Shown piece after piece: positions 9,573-23,483 of a DNA stretch of 41,226 bases. Position 1 is the stretch's first letter. Every line of letters begins with the position of its first letter. Source of the DNA: Halomonas sp. Lineage in GTDB: Bacteria > Pseudomonadota > Gammaproteobacteria > Pseudomonadales > Halomonadaceae. The position numbers and the translations under genes were made by a program. The stretch lies in the NCBI GenBank assembly GCA_024636705.1, contig JAGXGN010000083.1, positions 1 through 41,226 of the forward strand, in the 5' to 3' direction. Below the pieces are notes generated by a model. That model ran no database searches. It was not told the origin of the DNA and saw nothing but the letters and a program-made list of their open reading frames with translations.

Positions 9573-9682
9573 CCGGCCCTCGACACGGCTGACGATACCC
9601 GCGTTCTGGCGTAGGCTATTCCCCCTTTCCCCGAGTCGCTAGTTACTCGAGACGCTAGTTACCCGATACATCAGGAGCCGAC

Positions 9683-10282
9683 ATGACAGATCGCGATACC
9701 CGCCACCAGCAGGCCATGCAGAAACTCAAGGCCCGGGTCGACGAGAAGGTGGCCGACGCCACCGAGCAGCGCGGCTTGCTACTGGTGTTCACCGGCAATG
9801 GAAAGGGCAAGACCACGGCCGCCTGGGGCACCGTGACCCGCGCCCTGGGCTATGGTTACCGAGTCGGGGTCGTGCAGTTCATCAAGGGGCTCTGGGAATG
9901 CGGTGAACGCGATCGCCTGCAGGAAGACGCGAATCTCGAGGTAGCGATCATGGCCACCGGTTTCACCTGGGACACCCAGAACCGGGAGGCGGATACCCGC
10001 GCCTGCCAGGAGGTCTGGCGCGACGCCGAGCGAATGCTCGCCGACCCCGAGACCTATCTGGTCGTGCTCGACGAGATCACCTACATGCTGAAGTTCGGTT
10101 ATCTGGATATCGACACCGTGAAACACGCCATCGAGAACCGTCCCGAGGAACAGACGGTCATCATCACCGGGCGTAACGCCCACCGGGAACTGCTCGCCAT
10201 GGCCGATACCGTGACCGAGATGCAGGAAGTCCGGCACGCCTTCAACGATGGGTTGCAGGCGCGCCGCGGCATCGACTATTGA
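9683..10282 (+). CDS. cobO: Cob(I)yrinic acid a,c-diamide adenosyltransferase
   Basis: 199 aa; P-loop LVFTGNGKGKTTAAWGTVTRALGYGYRVGVVQFIKG, LDEITYMLKFGYLD. Confidence 0.94.
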   Translation: MTDRDTRHQQAMQKLKARVDEKVADATEQRGLLLVFTGNGKGKTTAAWGTVTRALGYGYRVGVVQFIKGLWECGERDRLQEDANLEVAIMATGFTWDTQNREADTRACQEVWRDAERMLADPETYLVVLDEITYMLKFGYLDIDTVKHAIENRPEEQTVIITGRNAHRELLAMADTVTEMQEVRHAFNDGLQARRGIDY

Positions 10283-10294
10283 GCAGGAAGAAGC

Positions 10295-12821
<2,527 letters not shown>

Positions 12822-12907
12822 GTCTTGTCATCCTGCAACACGATGAAAGGCCTCCCGGGCAAGGTCGCGCGCTGATCCCCCACGACGAACCAATGGCTGG
12901 AGGCCAC

Positions 12908-12932
12908 AAAAAAACCGGGGCACGCCCGGTTT
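12908..12932 (-). terminator. Intrinsic terminator at the end of the hfl operon
   Basis: Minus strand AAACCGGGCGTGCCCCGGTTTTTTTGTGG: stem followed by a T7 tract. Confidence 0.85.
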
Positions 12933-12969
12933 GAGGATCTTACCACATCGGCTACCGGGATAAACCCGC

Positions 12970-12994
12970 CTGCGGGCGGACATGCCGCCCGCAG
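12970..12994 (-). repeat. Perfect 10-bp inverted repeat just downstream of hflC stop
   Basis: CTGCGGGCGG-ACATG-CCGCCCGCAG; may act with the adjacent terminator. Confidence 0.6.
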
Positions 12995-12999
12995 TGCGC

Positions 13000-13884
13000 T
13001 CATTGACGGCTAGGCGTCGGACTCTTCAGATACTGGAAGAACTCGCTGGAGGGATCGAGAACCAGCATGTTGCCGTCACCCTCGAAGCTCTGGCGGTAGG
13101 CATCGAGGCTACGCCAGAAGCTGAAGAACTCCTCATCCTGACCATAGGCCTCGGAGAAGATGGCCGCCGCCTCGGCGTCACCCTCACCGCGCAGGGTTTC
13201 GGAACGCGCCCGGGCCTGGGCAAGCAGGACCTGGCGGCGTCGATCAGCATTGGCGCGGACACGCTCGGCCTCTTCCTGGCCCTGGGCACGCCACTCGCGG
13301 GCCTGGCGCTCACGCTCCGAGCTCATCCGATTATAAACCGCCGTCGAGACGTCTTCCGGAAGATCGATACGCTTGACGCGGATATCAATGATGGCCACAC
13401 CCAGCTCTTCTCGCATCAGCGAGTCGAGATCGTCGGCGGGTCCGGTCATCAGATCATCGCGGCGCTCGGCGATGATCTCCTGCAGGGTCAGGCGACCGAA
13501 CTCGTTACGCAGGCTCTCGTCGACCCGTGGCTGGATCAGCCGGATCGCCATGAGTTCATCGCCGGCCGTTGCCTCGTAATAACGCGTGGGGTTGACCACC
13601 TGCCATTGCACATAGGAGTCGACGATCACCGCCTTCTGCTCGAGGGTCAGGTAGCGGCTCGGGTCGGTGTCCAGCGTCCGCACCCGCGTATCGAAGGTGC
13701 GAATCGTCTGAGTGATCGGGACCTTGATGTGCAGCCCGGGCTGAATGTCCTCCTCGATGATCTCGCCGAAACGCAGCTTGACCGCGCGCTCGGTCTCGTC
13801 GACCACGTAGAGGCTATTGCTGGCCAGCCAGGCCACGGCGGCGATACCACCGACGATGAGCAGGGAACGATTATTGATCATCAT
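13000..13884 (-). CDS. hflC: Protease modulator HflC
   Basis: 294 aa SPFH/band 7 protein: MMINNRSLLIVGGIAAVAWLASNSLYVVDETERAVKLRFG. Confidence 0.96.
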   Translation of the reverse strand: MMINNRSLLIVGGIAAVAWLASNSLYVVDETERAVKLRFGEIIEEDIQPGLHIKVPITQTIRTFDTRVRTLDTDPSRYLTLEQKAVIVDSYVQWQVVNPTRYYEATAGDELMAIRLIQPRVDESLRNEFGRLTLQEIIAERRDDLMTGPADDLDSLMREELGVAIIDIRVKRIDLPEDVSTAVYNRMSSERERQAREWRAQGQEEAERVRANADRRRQVLLAQARARSETLRGEGDAEAAAIFSEAYGQDEEFFSFWRSLDAYRQSFEGDGNMLVLDPSSEFFQYLKSPTPSRQ

Positions 13885-15123
13885 TTAGCGGCCCTCCCTG
13901 CGGATTCCACTGCTGTTGCTGTTACTGCCGGTATTGCTGGACGACTGTGTGCTGCGCAGTCGTTCGAGCACACGTGGATCGAGCTCACCTTCCTCGCCGA
14001 GACGGGCACCACTTGATTCACCACCGCGTCCACCACCGAGGCGCTGGTCCAGAGGCAGGTACATCAAGGGACTATCCTCGGCCATGTCCACCAGCACCTT
14101 GTCGGTGTTGCCGAAGACCTCGGACATGGTGTCGAGGTACAGGCGCTCGCGCATGATGCCCGGTGCATTGATGTACTCGGAAAGCAGCTGATTGAAACGG
14201 TTCGCCTGCCCCTGTGCCTCGGCGACCACGGACTCACGATAACCCTGGCCCTGCTCGATCAAGCGCTGGGCCTGACCCTGCGCCTGCGGGATGATGGCAT
14301 TGGCATAAGCCATGGCTTCGTTGATGGTGCGCTGCCGATCTTCACGGGCACGAATAACGTCATCGAAGGCATCCTGCACGGCCGTCGGTGGCGAGGTCGA
14401 CTCTATGTTTAGTGTCTGGAGCAGAATCCCGGTCCCGTAACTGTCGAGATAGGACTGCAGCCGGCTGTTCACGGAGCTGCCGAGGATCTCGCGTCCAGAG
14501 GTCAGGATATCGATCATGTCGGTACCGCCGACCACATGACGCAGGGCTGAATCCAGGGCGTTCTCGAGGCTGAGCTCCGGGTTGCGGACATTCAGCACAT
14601 AGGCACGGGGATCGGCCACCTGATACTGCGCGGATATTTCCACGGAGACGATGTTCTCGTCCTGGGTCAGCATCGACTGCGTCTGCGTCAATGAGCGCAC
14701 GCGCGTCACGTTGACCATACGCACGTCATCGATCAGCGGCGGATTCCACTGCAGACCCGGCGTGACCACCTCCTGAAACTTGCCGAAGCGCAGCACCACG
14801 CCACGCTCGGACTGGTCGACCAGGTAGAAGCCGGTCGCCGCCCAGATCGCCAGCGCCACGATCAGCAACAGTCCCGGCAAGGCGAAGACGTTACGCGGCT
14901 TGTCACCACCGCCACCGCTCTTGCCGCCGGAACCGCCCCGCTTGCCGCCGCGGCCACCGAGCATGCTGTTGAGCTTGTCCTGAAACTTTTTCAGGGCCTC
15001 GTCGAGATCCGGAGGCCCCTGATTGCCCCCGCGATTCCCGCCGCCGTTGTCACCACCGCCGCGACGACCACCACCACTCCAGGGATCGTGCTGGTTGCCA
15101 CCACCAGGCTCATTCCAGGCCAT
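13885..15123 (-). CDS. hflK: FtsH protease activity modulator HflK
   Basis: Gly-rich N-terminus MAWNEPGGGNQHDPWSGGGRRGGGDNGGGN then TM and SPFH domain; abuts hflC. Confidence 0.96.
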   Translation of the reverse strand: MAWNEPGGGNQHDPWSGGGRRGGGDNGGGNRGGNQGPPDLDEALKKFQDKLNSMLGGRGGKRGGSGGKSGGGGDKPRNVFALPGLLLIVALAIWAATGFYLVDQSERGVVLRFGKFQEVVTPGLQWNPPLIDDVRMVNVTRVRSLTQTQSMLTQDENIVSVEISAQYQVADPRAYVLNVRNPELSLENALDSALRHVVGGTDMIDILTSGREILGSSVNSRLQSYLDSYGTGILLQTLNIESTSPPTAVQDAFDDVIRAREDRQRTINEAMAYANAIIPQAQGQAQRLIEQGQGYRESVVAEAQGQANRFNQLLSEYINAPGIMRERLYLDTMSEVFGNTDKVLVDMAEDSPLMYLPLDQRLGGGRGGESSGARLGEEGELDPRVLERLRSTQSSSNTGSNSNSSGIRREGR

Positions 15124-15285
15124 ATAGCTTTTCTCCACTCTGTGTTGCATCCCCCTGCTGAACGGCTGCCGGCAGGGAGTTCAGGTTGCGATCCTGTCAC
15201 GCCAGACATGACGCGCCTTGACCTTGACGTTGTATCGCTTTCCGCCCCATCGATGGATGAAACGGACAGCAGATGCGATTTTCTC

Positions 15286-16602
15286 TCAGGCCTCCCAGAC
15301 GGCACCTTGCTGCAGCGCAGCGGGAAGGTAATCATTGGCTCGCTCATCGAGCCTTGCCATGAGCTGCAGGAAATCCCGCCGGGGCAACCGGACCTCCAGG
15401 TGTATCCGACCCTGGTCATCGAAGGTCTCCTCGCGCACCCCGCCGAGATCATGCAGACCGGCACGCAGACGCCCCTGCTCGGGGCTGAGCGTCAAGGCGA
15501 CATCGATGACATCATCCGCCAGCCGTTCCGAGAGTGCCTGGCTGAGCAGGTCCAGTCCACGGCCCTCCTGGGCGGAGAGCCAGACCACCTCCGGCCGACC
15601 CTCGCCATCGCGCTCGATGCGCGGCGCACTGTCGAGGAGATCGATCTTGTTCATCACCTTGAGTGTCGGCACATCCAGCGCATCGATCTCGTCCAGCACC
15701 GTCTCGACCTGAACGACATTGAGCTCGCGATCCGGATCCGCAGCATCGATCACATGCACCAGGAGAGTCGACTCTGCCGCTTCCTGGAGGGTAGCGCGAA
15801 AGGCCTCTACCAACTTGTGGGGCAGATGGCGGATGAATCCCACGGTATCGGCAAGCACCACCGGCCCCACGTCCTCGATCTCCAGGCGACGCAGGGTCGG
15901 GTCGAGAGTAGCGAAGAGCTTGTCCGCCGCATAGACGGTGGATGAGGTCAGGACATTGAACAAGGTGGATTTACCGGCATTGGTATAGCCCACCAGGGAA
16001 ACACTGGGAATCTCGGCCCGGGCCCTGGCACGACGATTCTGGTTGCGCTGGCTGCGCACCTTGTCCAGCCGCTTGTGAATGGCCTTGATTCGCGCCCGCA
16101 GCAGTCGGCGGTCGGTTTCGAGCTGGGTCTCGCCGGGACCGCGCAGGCCGATACCGCCCTTCTGCCGCTCCAGGTGGGTCCAGCCCCGAACCAACCGGGT
16201 CGACATGTACTCGAGCTGGGCCAGCTCCACCTGCAGCTTGCCTTCGTGTGTCCGCGCCCGCTGGGCAAAGATGTCGAGGATAAGACCGGTACGATCCAGC
16301 ACTCGACAGTTCAGCTCCCGCTCCAGGTTACGTGCCTGGGAGGGACTCAGGGAATGGTTGAAGATCACCAGCTCGGCATGGTGAATCGCCAGGGCCTCGC
16401 GCACCTCCTCGAGCTTGCCTGAACCGACAAAGGTACGGGAATCGGGGCGATGACGACTGCCCGTGACCAGCGTCGCCATCACGGCGCCAGCGGAGCGGAC
16501 GAGCTCGAGAAACTCGCCGGCATCCTCGCGAGCCTGTTCGTCCTGAAAATCCAGGTGGACGAGTACCGCCGTTTCACCGGCGTCCGGGCGTTCAAAAAAC
16601 AA
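15286..16602 (-). CDS. hflX: Ribosome-rescue GTPase HflX
   Basis: 438 aa; VSLVGYTNAGKSTLFNVLTSSTVYAADKLFATLDPTLRR. Confidence 0.97.
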   Translation of the reverse strand: MFFERPDAGETAVLVHLDFQDEQAREDAGEFLELVRSAGAVMATLVTGSRHRPDSRTFVGSGKLEEVREALAIHHAELVIFNHSLSPSQARNLERELNCRVLDRTGLILDIFAQRARTHEGKLQVELAQLEYMSTRLVRGWTHLERQKGGIGLRGPGETQLETDRRLLRARIKAIHKRLDKVRSQRNQNRRARARAEIPSVSLVGYTNAGKSTLFNVLTSSTVYAADKLFATLDPTLRRLEIEDVGPVVLADTVGFIRHLPHKLVEAFRATLQEAAESTLLVHVIDAADPDRELNVVQVETVLDEIDALDVPTLKVMNKIDLLDSAPRIERDGEGRPEVVWLSAQEGRGLDLLSQALSERLADDVIDVALTLSPEQGRLRAGLHDLGGVREETFDDQGRIHLEVRLPRRDFLQLMARLDERANDYLPAALQQGAVWEA

Positions 16603-16610
16603 TCAATACC

Positions 16611-16862
16611 TCACACGTCGGCTTCCGGCGGCTCAGCGGGATCCTGAACCGGCAGGCGTACGTTGCGCGACGGCACCACAGTGGAAATGGCGTGCTTATA
16701 GACCATCTGGCTGACGGTGTTACGCAACAGGATGACGAACTGGTCGAAGGACTCGATCTGGCCCTGCAGCTTGATACCATTGACCAGGAAAATCGATACC
16801 GGAATGCGCTCCTTGCGCAGTATATTCAGGTACGGGTCTTGAAGGGACTGCCCTTTGGACAT
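16611..16862 (-). CDS. hfq: RNA chaperone Hfq
   Basis: 83 aa; [66 protein letters not shown]. Confidence 0.99.
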   Translation of the reverse strand: MSKGQSLQDPYLNILRKERIPVSIFLVNGIKLQGQIESFDQFVILLRNTVSQMVYKHAISTVVPSRNVRLPVQDPAEPPEADV

Positions 16863-16984
16863 GTTACTCTCCCTGAAATTGTCTCTGGGGGGTTGACGTT
16901 ATATTCATCAGCGTCGCCTGGCGAAGCGATCTTTGTTACCCGAAGGGGCTTGGTCACCCGGCTGCTTGAAGCCATTATCTTACG

Positions 16985-17923
16985 CTAACTACTGAATTCG
17001 CGCACCAGTTTCACGACCTCGCCGAGGGGATCCACCCCCAGGCTATCCACCCAATGCAGGCCATGCCAGCTACGCATCCAAGTCAACTGGCGCTTGGCCA
17101 GTTGACGCGTCGCCACGATACCACGCCAACGCAGCGATTCCCGGTCCATTTCGCCATCGAGATACGCCCAGGCTTGACGATAGCCCACGCTCTTCATCGA
17201 CGGCAGTCCGGGATGCAGGCCATCGCGAGCCCTGAGGCTCGCCACTTCTTCGATCAGGCCGGCTCCCAGCATCGCCTCGAAACGTGTCTCGATACGCTCA
17301 TGCAAATCACGACGATCGAAGGGCGTCAGGCCTATCGACAACGTGCGCCAGGGGAAGGTTTCAGGGCGCTGCCGATTCCAGAGCTCGGTCAGGGTAAAAC
17401 CCGAGACACGAAACACCTCCAGGGCACGCATCAGGCGCTGGGGATCGTTGGGATGGATACGCCTCGCCGAGACCGGGTCGACACGAGCGAGTTCATCATG
17501 CAAGGCGGCGAGGCCTCGGGCGGCGACGAAGGCTTCCAGGTCATCACGAACGCCGGGGGCGGAGGCAGGCAGGTTGGCAACGCCTTCCATCAGGCGCTTG
17601 AGATACATGATGGTGCCGCCCACCAGCAGCGGGATCCGACCCGCTGCGCTGATCTGTCGCATCTCACGCAAGGCATCTTCGCGGAAATCGGCAGCCGAAT
17701 AGGCCTCCACAGGGTCACGGATATCGATCAACCGATGCGGCGCCCGGGCCAGTTCCTCGGCAGATGGCTTGGCACTGCCGATATCCATGCCGCGATAGAC
17801 CATCGCCGAATCGACACTGATCAGCTCGCAACCGAGCCGCTCATGCAGCGCGATGGCCAGGTCCGTCTTGCCGGCGGCTGTCGGCCCCATCAGCAGAATG
17901 GCGGGAGGGCGAGTATCTTGCAT
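16985..17923 (-). CDS. miaA: tRNA dimethylallyltransferase
   Basis: [53 protein letters not shown]; start trimmed to 17923. Confidence 0.96.
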   Translation of the reverse strand: MQDTRPPAILLMGPTAAGKTDLAIALHERLGCELISVDSAMVYRGMDIGSAKPSAEELARAPHRLIDIRDPVEAYSAADFREDALREMRQISAAGRIPLLVGGTIMYLKRLMEGVANLPASAPGVRDDLEAFVAARGLAALHDELARVDPVSARRIHPNDPQRLMRALEVFRVSGFTLTELWNRQRPETFPWRTLSIGLTPFDRRDLHERIETRFEAMLGAGLIEEVASLRARDGLHPGLPSMKSVGYRQAWAYLDGEMDRESLRWRGIVATRQLAKRQLTWMRSWHGLHWVDSLGVDPLGEVVKLVREFSS

Positions 17924-17962
17924 AGGACCTCCTCTTCGACCTGCCCCCGACGCCCTGGCATG
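17924..17962. repeat. Partial copy of interspersed intergenic repeat (copy A)
   Basis: aggacctcctcttcgacctgcccccgacgccctggcat, about 33/38 identical to the segment at about 37288-37325. Confidence 0.6.
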
Positions 17963-17979
17963 CCGGTGGATTATCCTTC

Positions 17980-19944
17980 TTACTGGCCCCTCATAAAGAG
18001 CCGGTCCAGCGCCTTCATGCTCATCTCGCACCAGGTCGGGCGCCCATGGTTGCATTGACCGCTGCGCTCGGTCCTTTCCATGTCGCGCAGCAGGGCATTC
18101 ATCTCCGTCAGGGTGAGGCGCCGATTGGCGCGTACGCTGCCATGGCAGGCCATTGTCGAAAGCAAGTCGTTGATATGTGCCTCCAGCCTGTCCGAGCGGC
18201 CATAACGTTCCAGATCGGCGAGCATCCCGCAAATCAGCGGCTCCACGTCGGCCTGGCCGAGCAGCGCCGGCAGCTGGCGCACCAGCAGGGTCTCCGGGCC
18301 GGCCACGTCAAGCTCAACGCCCAGCCGAGCGAAGGCCTCACGCTCGTTCTCTGCCGTCTCCACCTCGGCGGCACTGGCGGCCAGCGACACCGGCACCAGC
18401 AGTGGCTGGGCCTCGATGGCGCCGTCATGCACCTGCGTCTTCATCCGCTCATAGACGATCCGTTCATGGGCGGCATGCATGTCGACCAGGATCATGCCGC
18501 GCTCCGTCTCGGAGAGGATATAGATGCCATGCAGCTGGGCGATGGCATAGCCCAGGGGCGGTGCCCGGGTCGCGTCCGCCTCGGGAAGGGTGTCGGCGCC
18601 GGCATCGACCCGGCGTTCGGCAAGCGCCGTCGCGGCGGCGTCTCCGCCGGCACCCGGGGCGTCCTGCCGCGGCGTCAGCAGGGTCTCTTCATGTTCGGGA
18701 TGCAGTGCCCGGTAGCCATCCATGAAAGCCCTGACGCGATTCGGCGTCACTCCCTCTCGGGCCCCTCCACCGGACTCTCCACCGGACCCTCCACCGGCCC
18801 AGTCGCCAGCGTCCGCGTGGCCGGGCAGCGACATGGGCTGCTGCTGCCATTCAACCGGGCGTTCCGCCACGCCCATTTCAGGCGTGCCTGACCCGGTCTC
18901 GTGGCTCTCCGTATCCGAATGCCCCCCGGCCCGGGCATCACCCAGGGCACGATACAGGCTGGAGAAAAGGAAATCATGGACCATGCGGCCGTCACGGAAA
19001 CGCACCTCGTGCTTGGTGGGATGGACGTTGACATCCACCAGCGTCGGGTCGACTTCCAGATAGAGCACGAAGACCGGGTGCCGGCCATGAAAGAGCACAT
19101 CCCGGTAGGCCTGCCGGATGGCATGGGCCACCAGGCGATCACGCACCACCCGGCCATTGACGAAGAAATACTGGTGGTCGGCCTGGGCCCGCGAGTGGGT
19201 GGGCAGGCCGACCCAGCCCCACAGGCGCAGGCCACCGACTTCCAGGTCGAGGTGCAAGGCATTGTCGAGGAAAGCCTTGCCCAGCAACGCCTGGAGGCGG
19301 CGCTCCCGTTCCACCAGGCTGTTGCCGGGACGCAGCTGATGCAGGGTCTTCTGGTTGTGACGCAACACCCAGCCGATATCGAAGCGCGACAGCGCCTGAC
19401 GCCGGAAAGCCTCCTCGATGTGACCGAATTCGGTCTTCTCCGTGCGCAGGAACTTGCGACGAGCCGGCGTATTGAAGAAGAGGTCACGCACCGTCACCGA
19501 AGTCCCGCGGGGATGCGGTGCCGGCGAGACGCGAGGCGCCATCTCGCGCCCTTCGGCCACCACCCGCCAACCACTCCTGGGATCCTCGTCGATATTCGAG
19601 ATCAGCTCGAGTCGCGAGACCGAACTGATCGACGCCAGGGCTTCACCGCGAAAACCCAGGCTCAGCACCTCCTCGAGGTGTTCCAGGGTAGCGATCTTGC
19701 TGGTGGCATGGCGGGACAGGGCCAGCGGCAGGTCATCCTCCTGGATTCCGCTGCCGTCATCGCGCACCCGAATCAGCCGCGCCCCGCCGGATTCGAGTTC
19801 TACCTCGATACGCTGGCTACCCGCATCGATGGCATTCTCGACCAGTTCCTTGACCACCGAGGCGGGGCGTTCCACCACCTCGCCGGCGGCGATCTGGTTG
19901 GCCAGCCGGGGATCCAGGACCTGGATGCGTCGAGTCTCGGACAT
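17980..19944 (-). CDS. mutL: DNA mismatch repair endonuclease MutL
   Basis: [49 protein letters not shown]; start trimmed to 19944. Confidence 0.97.
   Translation of the reverse strand: MSETRRIQVLDPRLANQIAAGEVVERPASVVKELVENAIDAGSQRIEVELESGGARLIRVRDDGSGIQEDDLPLALSRHATSKIATLEHLEEVLSLGFRGEALASISSVSRLELISNIDEDPRSGWRVVAEGREMAPRVSPAPHPRGTSVTVRDLFFNTPARRKFLRTEKTEFGHIEEAFRRQALSRFDIGWVLRHNQKTLHQLRPGNSLVERERRLQALLGKAFLDNALHLDLEVGGLRLWGWVGLPTHSRAQADHQYFFVNGRVVRDRLVAHAIRQAYRDVLFHGRHPVFVLYLEVDPTLVDVNVHPTKHEVRFRDGRMVHDFLFSSLYRALGDARAGGHSDTESHETGSGTPEMGVAERPVEWQQQPMSLPGHADAGDWAGGGSGGESGGGAREGVTPNRVRAFMDGYRALHPEHEETLLTPRQDAPGAGGDAAATALAERRVDAGADTLPEADATRAPPLGYAIAQLHGIYILSETERGMILVDMHAAHERIVYERMKTQVHDGAIEAQPLLVPVSLAASAAEVETAENEREAFARLGVELDVAGPETLLVRQLPALLGQADVEPLICGMLADLERYGRSDRLEAHINDLLSTMACHGSVRANRRLTLTEMNALLRDMERTERSGQCNHGRPTWCEMSMKALDRLFMRGQ
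18765..18800. repeat. Three tandem 12-bp repeats in the mutL linker
   Basis: ctccaccggact-ctccaccggacc-ctccaccggccc; encodes part of the [12 protein letters not shown] linker. Confidence 0.85.
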
Positions 19945-19973
19945 ATCGCTCCGCAGGGTCGGGGGTGAAGGCG

Positions 19974-21422
19974 TCATGAACTGGGGATGCGCAGCACCTG
20001 GCCCACACGGATCACGTCGCCGTTGAGTTCGTTGGCCTGCTTGATCTGGGCCACCGGCACGCCGTGGCGGACGGCGATCTCGGAAAGGGTATCGCCTGGC
20101 TGGATGCGATATTCGTTGCCGCCAGTATTACGATTCCGGTCCCGCTGCCAGGCCAGCAAGCTGGCGGGAGGCGGATTGCGTTGGAAGTGGTCGCGCACGC
20201 CGGCAAACATCGCCCTGGCCAACCCCTGCTGGTGGGAGGGGTCACGAAGGCGACGCTCCTCGTCGGGATTGGAAACGAAGCCGGTCTCGATCAGCAAGGA
20301 GGGGATATCCGGTGACTTGAGCACCATGAACCCCGCCTGCTCCACCCGGCTGCGGTGCAACCGGTTGACCTGGCCCAATTGGTCAAGGACCTGACCACCG
20401 ATGGAGAGTGAATCATTCAGGGTCGCGGTCATGGTCAGGTCCAGCAATACGCCGCGCAACACCTCATCCTTGTCCTTCAGGGAGAGGCTGCCGTCTACCC
20501 CGCCGATCAGGTCGGCCCGGTTCTCGCTGGCCGCCAGCCATTGGGCGGTTTCCGAGGTCGCACCACGCTGGGACAAGGCATAGACGGAGCTGCCGTTGGG
20601 CCTCGGACTCGTGAAGGCGTCGGCATGGATCGAGACGAAGAAGTCCGCCTTCTGCTCACGGGCGATACGGGTGCGCTGGCGCAGCCCGATATAATAGTCG
20701 CCATCGCGAATCATAACCGCGCGGAAGCCTTCCGCCTCATTGACCAGCGTCTGCAGTCGCCGGGCGATGTCTATCACCACATCCTTCTCGCGAGTGCCGG
20801 ACGGCCCGATGGCACCGGGATCCTCACCGCCATGACCCGCATCGATGGCGATGATGATATCCCGCCGCGGATGCGGCCGGGCCTGCTGCAGGGTCGCCGA
20901 CGGCTGAGGTGCCGGGGCCACATTCCCGTCGGCCTCGATACGGCCCCGATTGGCAATGATCTCCTGCTCGCGGATCATCGCTTCGATGGGATCGATCGGA
21001 TCCTCCACCGCACTCTCACCGGGATATTCGAGATCCACCACCAGCCGATGACCATACTGATCGTTGGGTTGCAGGGTGAAATGACGAGGCTCGACGTCCC
21101 GTTCGAGTTCCAGGACCACGCGCAGGCCGTTGCCATCGCGCACCCCGGTGCGTAGCTGGCCGATGGCGCTACCGGACAGGTCCAGCTCGCTAACATCGGT
21201 ATTCAAACGGGTATCGGCCAGGTCGATAACCAGCCGGCGCGGATTCTCCAGGCCGAAGACGTTGGCCTGTGCAGGCGATGACAGATCGAAGACCAGACGA
21301 GCATGGTCCGGAGCGGCCCAGAGCCGGACATTATCGACCTGGTTGGCCTGGGCGACGGCAACGAGCAGCCACAAGCCCAGCGTCAGGGCGAGCCGCGAAA
21401 CGAGCAGAGCTTTCTTCTTCAT
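19974..21422 (-). CDS. amiB: N-acetylmuramoyl-L-alanine amidase (AMIN, Amidase_3, LysM)
   Basis: 482 aa; signal peptide, [35 protein letters not shown]-terminal Lys[19 protein letters not shown]. Confidence 0.95.
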   Translation of the reverse strand: MKKKALLVSRLALTLGLWLLVAVAQANQVDNVRLWAAPDHARLVFDLSSPAQANVFGLENPRRLVIDLADTRLNTDVSELDLSGSAIGQLRTGVRDGNGLRVVLELERDVEPRHFTLQPNDQYGHRLVVDLEYPGESAVEDPIDPIEAMIREQEIIANRGRIEADGNVAPAPQPSATLQQARPHPRRDIIIAIDAGHGGEDPGAIGPSGTREKDVVIDIARRLQTLVNEAEGFRAVMIRDGDYYIGLRQRTRIAREQKADFFVSIHADAFTSPRPNGSSVYALSQRGATSETAQWLAASENRADLIGGVDGSLSLKDKDEVLRGVLLDLTMTATLNDSLSIGGQVLDQLGQVNRLHRSRVEQAGFMVLKSPDIPSLLIETGFVSNPDEERRLRDPSHQQGLARAMFAGVRDHFQRNPPPASLLAWQRDRNRNTGGNEYRIQPGDTLSEIAVRHGVPVAQIKQANELNGDVIRVGQVLRIPSS

Positions 21423-21940
21423 GTCGCCGTCTCACCCTTGCTGTCCATGCGGTCGTTCCGGATCGACGCCTCGGTCGGTGACAGCGCTGCCAGTCTCGCC
21501 AGAACGCACTCCCCCCGGTCACTGAAGGCCTCCAGATCCGCCCGTCGACCCATGTCGGCAAGGCTCAGGGTCACCACCAGATCAGGGGTGGGTAACCAGC
21601 CCTCGCCGCGCTCGGGCCACTCGATGAGGCAGAGGGCATCTGCCGTCATCAGGTCGCGGCCGCCGATGAACTCCAACTCCTCCGGATCACCCAGGCGATA
21701 GAGGTCGAAATGGTGAACCCGGACGCCGCCGAGCTCATAGGGTTCGACCAGAGTATAGGTCGGACTCTTGACCGCCCCCCGGTGACCATGGGCACGCAGG
21801 ATGCCACGCGCCAGGGTCGTCTTGCCGGCACCCAGTTCGCCCTGGAGATGCACGCACCCATGACCCTGCAAGGCACGGCCCAGGCACTCACCGAAGGCGA
21901 CCTGGCGGTCTTCGTCATCGAGTTGCCGTTGCATCGCCAT
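21419..21940 (-). CDS. tsaE: tRNA threonylcarbamoyladenosine biosynthesis ATPase TsaE
   Basis: 173 aa; VHLQGELGAGKTTLARGILRAHGHRGAVKSPTYTLVEPYE; 4-nt overlap with amiB. Confidence 0.96.
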   Translation of the reverse strand: MAMQRQLDDEDRQVAFGECLGRALQGHGCVHLQGELGAGKTTLARGILRAHGHRGAVKSPTYTLVEPYELGGVRVHHFDLYRLGDPEELEFIGGRDLMTADALCLIEWPERGEGWLPTPDLVVTLSLADMGRRADLEAFSDRGECVLARLAALSPTEASIRNDRMDSKGETAT

Positions 21941-23483
21941 CGACCGTCCCGGGATTGATCAATAATTGTGCATAGGATGCCAGATCCGTTGCCAGCAAAC
22001 CACGTTCCCCACTGTCATCGGCCGCCATGTCGGCCGCCAGGGCATGCACCACCACCCCCAGGCGAGCGGCCGCTTCCAGGGGCAAGCCCTGGGCCAGCAG
22101 GGCGCCCAGGATGCCGGAGAGCGAATCCCCCATGCCGCCGCTGGCCATGCCCGGATTGCCGAAGGGACAGACCGCCAGACCCCGGGGGCCGGCGACCAGA
22201 GTGCCTGCCCCCTTGAGGACCACCACACCACCCAGACGCCGCTGGAGCTCCCTGGCAGCAGAGGGACGGTCGGCCTCCACCTCGGCGACATTTATACCCA
22301 GCAGGCGTGACGCCTCGCCGGGATGCGGCGTCAGGATCCAGCCGTCGCGGCGCGCATCATCCCGATACTCCCCCGTGAACCGCGACGCCAGCAGGTTGAG
22401 GGCATCGGCATCCACCACCAGGGGCTTGCCGGCACCGAGCGCCACCTGGAGCATCGACTGCCCCGAGCTCCCCTGCCCCAGTCCCGGCCCCACCACCAGC
22501 ACATCGGCCTGTTCGGGCAGGACGCCCAGGTCACTCCCGCCACGGACGCCGTGCACCATGACTTCCGGGCGGCGCACCAGACTCGCCGTGACATGCTCCG
22601 GTGCCGTGGCCAGGCTCACCTTGCCGGCACCGAGACGGGCACAGGCCTCGGCTGCGATCAGGGCGGCCCCGCCGAACCCCGGTGCCCCGCCCAGTATCAG
22701 GGCATGGCCGAAGTCTCCCTTGTGAGCACCGCGCCGCCGCGGCGGCATCCAGGCGCTGACCAGGCCCGCCTCGAGCAGATGGGCGGCGGGAACCAGGTCC
22801 GTCTGGGCCTCGGCATCGACACCCAGCGGACGAAAGTCCAGGTCTCCCAGATGTGACGGTGCCGCACCCGTGTGCAACCCCAGTTTGTCGCCGATGAAGG
22901 TCACGGTCAGGCTGGCACGGACGGCCGACCCCAGCTCGGCACCGGTATCGGCATGCAGTCCGGAGGGGATATCGATGGCCAGCACCGGCTTGCCGCAGCG
23001 ATTGATGGCGGTAATGGCATCCAGGGCGCCCCCCAGGACATCGCCACTGAGACCGGTACCCAGGAGGGCATCGACCAGCACCTGCCCCTGGAAGGCCATG
23101 CCCGACTGCCAGGGCTCGGCTCCGACATCGGCCGCCGTGGCCATGTCTGCCGCCAGCCGGGCATCGTCGGATAGCGACTCGATCGACTTGAGCAGGATTC
23201 GCTGTACCCTGAGCCCCTCGTTGGCGGCCAGTGCCGCTAGTACATGGCCATCGCCGCCGTTGTTACCGCCGCCGCACAGCACCGTAATCGACTGGACCCC
23301 GGGCCAGCGACGCTTGAGACTCTGCCATGCCGCCGCGGCGGCGTGCTGCATCAGGGCGAATCCGCCGATGCCCGACTCGATGGTCCGTCGGTCGAGCTCA
23401 CGCACCTGGTCGGCGACATAGAGCGGGCGACCCTGGGGCTGTCGATTCGGCCCTTCATGAGGTTCGAGCGGCGCTACGGGCAT
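21915..23483 (-). CDS. nnr: Bifunctional NAD(P)H-hydrate epimerase / ADP-dependent dehydratase
   Basis: GGGNNGGDGHVLAALA (epimerase), LTPHPGEASRLLG and GNPGMASGGMGDSLSGILGALLAQG (dehydratase). The track's TTG start at 23501 falls inside the IS end; ATG at 23483 has AGGGAGA upstream. Confidence 0.93.
   Translation of the reverse strand: MPVAPLEPHEGPNRQPQGRPLYVADQVRELDRRTIESGIGGFALMQHAAAAAWQSLKRRWPGVQSITVLCGGGNNGGDGHVLAALAANEGLRVQRILLKSIESLSDDARLAADMATAADVGAEPWQSGMAFQGQVLVDALLGTGLSGDVLGGALDAITAINRCGKPVLAIDIPSGLHADTGAELGSAVRASLTVTFIGDKLGLHTGAAPSHLGDLDFRPLGVDAEAQTDLVPAAHLLEAGLVSAWMPPRRRGAHKGDFGHALILGGAPGFGGAALIAAEACARLGAGKVSLATAPEHVTASLVRRPEVMVHGVRGGSDLGVLPEQADVLVVGPGLGQGSSGQSMLQVALGAGKPLVVDADALNLLASRFTGEYRDDARRDGWILTPHPGEASRLLGINVAEVEADRPSAARELQRRLGGVVVLKGAGTLVAGPRGLAVCPFGNPGMASGGMGDSLSGILGALLAQGLPLEAAARLGVVVHALAADMAADDSGERGLLATDLASYAQLLINPGTVDGDATATR

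Noticed and set aside
12982-14016. 344-aa plus-strand ORF opposite hflC/hflK
   Set aside because: Antisense shadow ORF of conserved SPFH genes.
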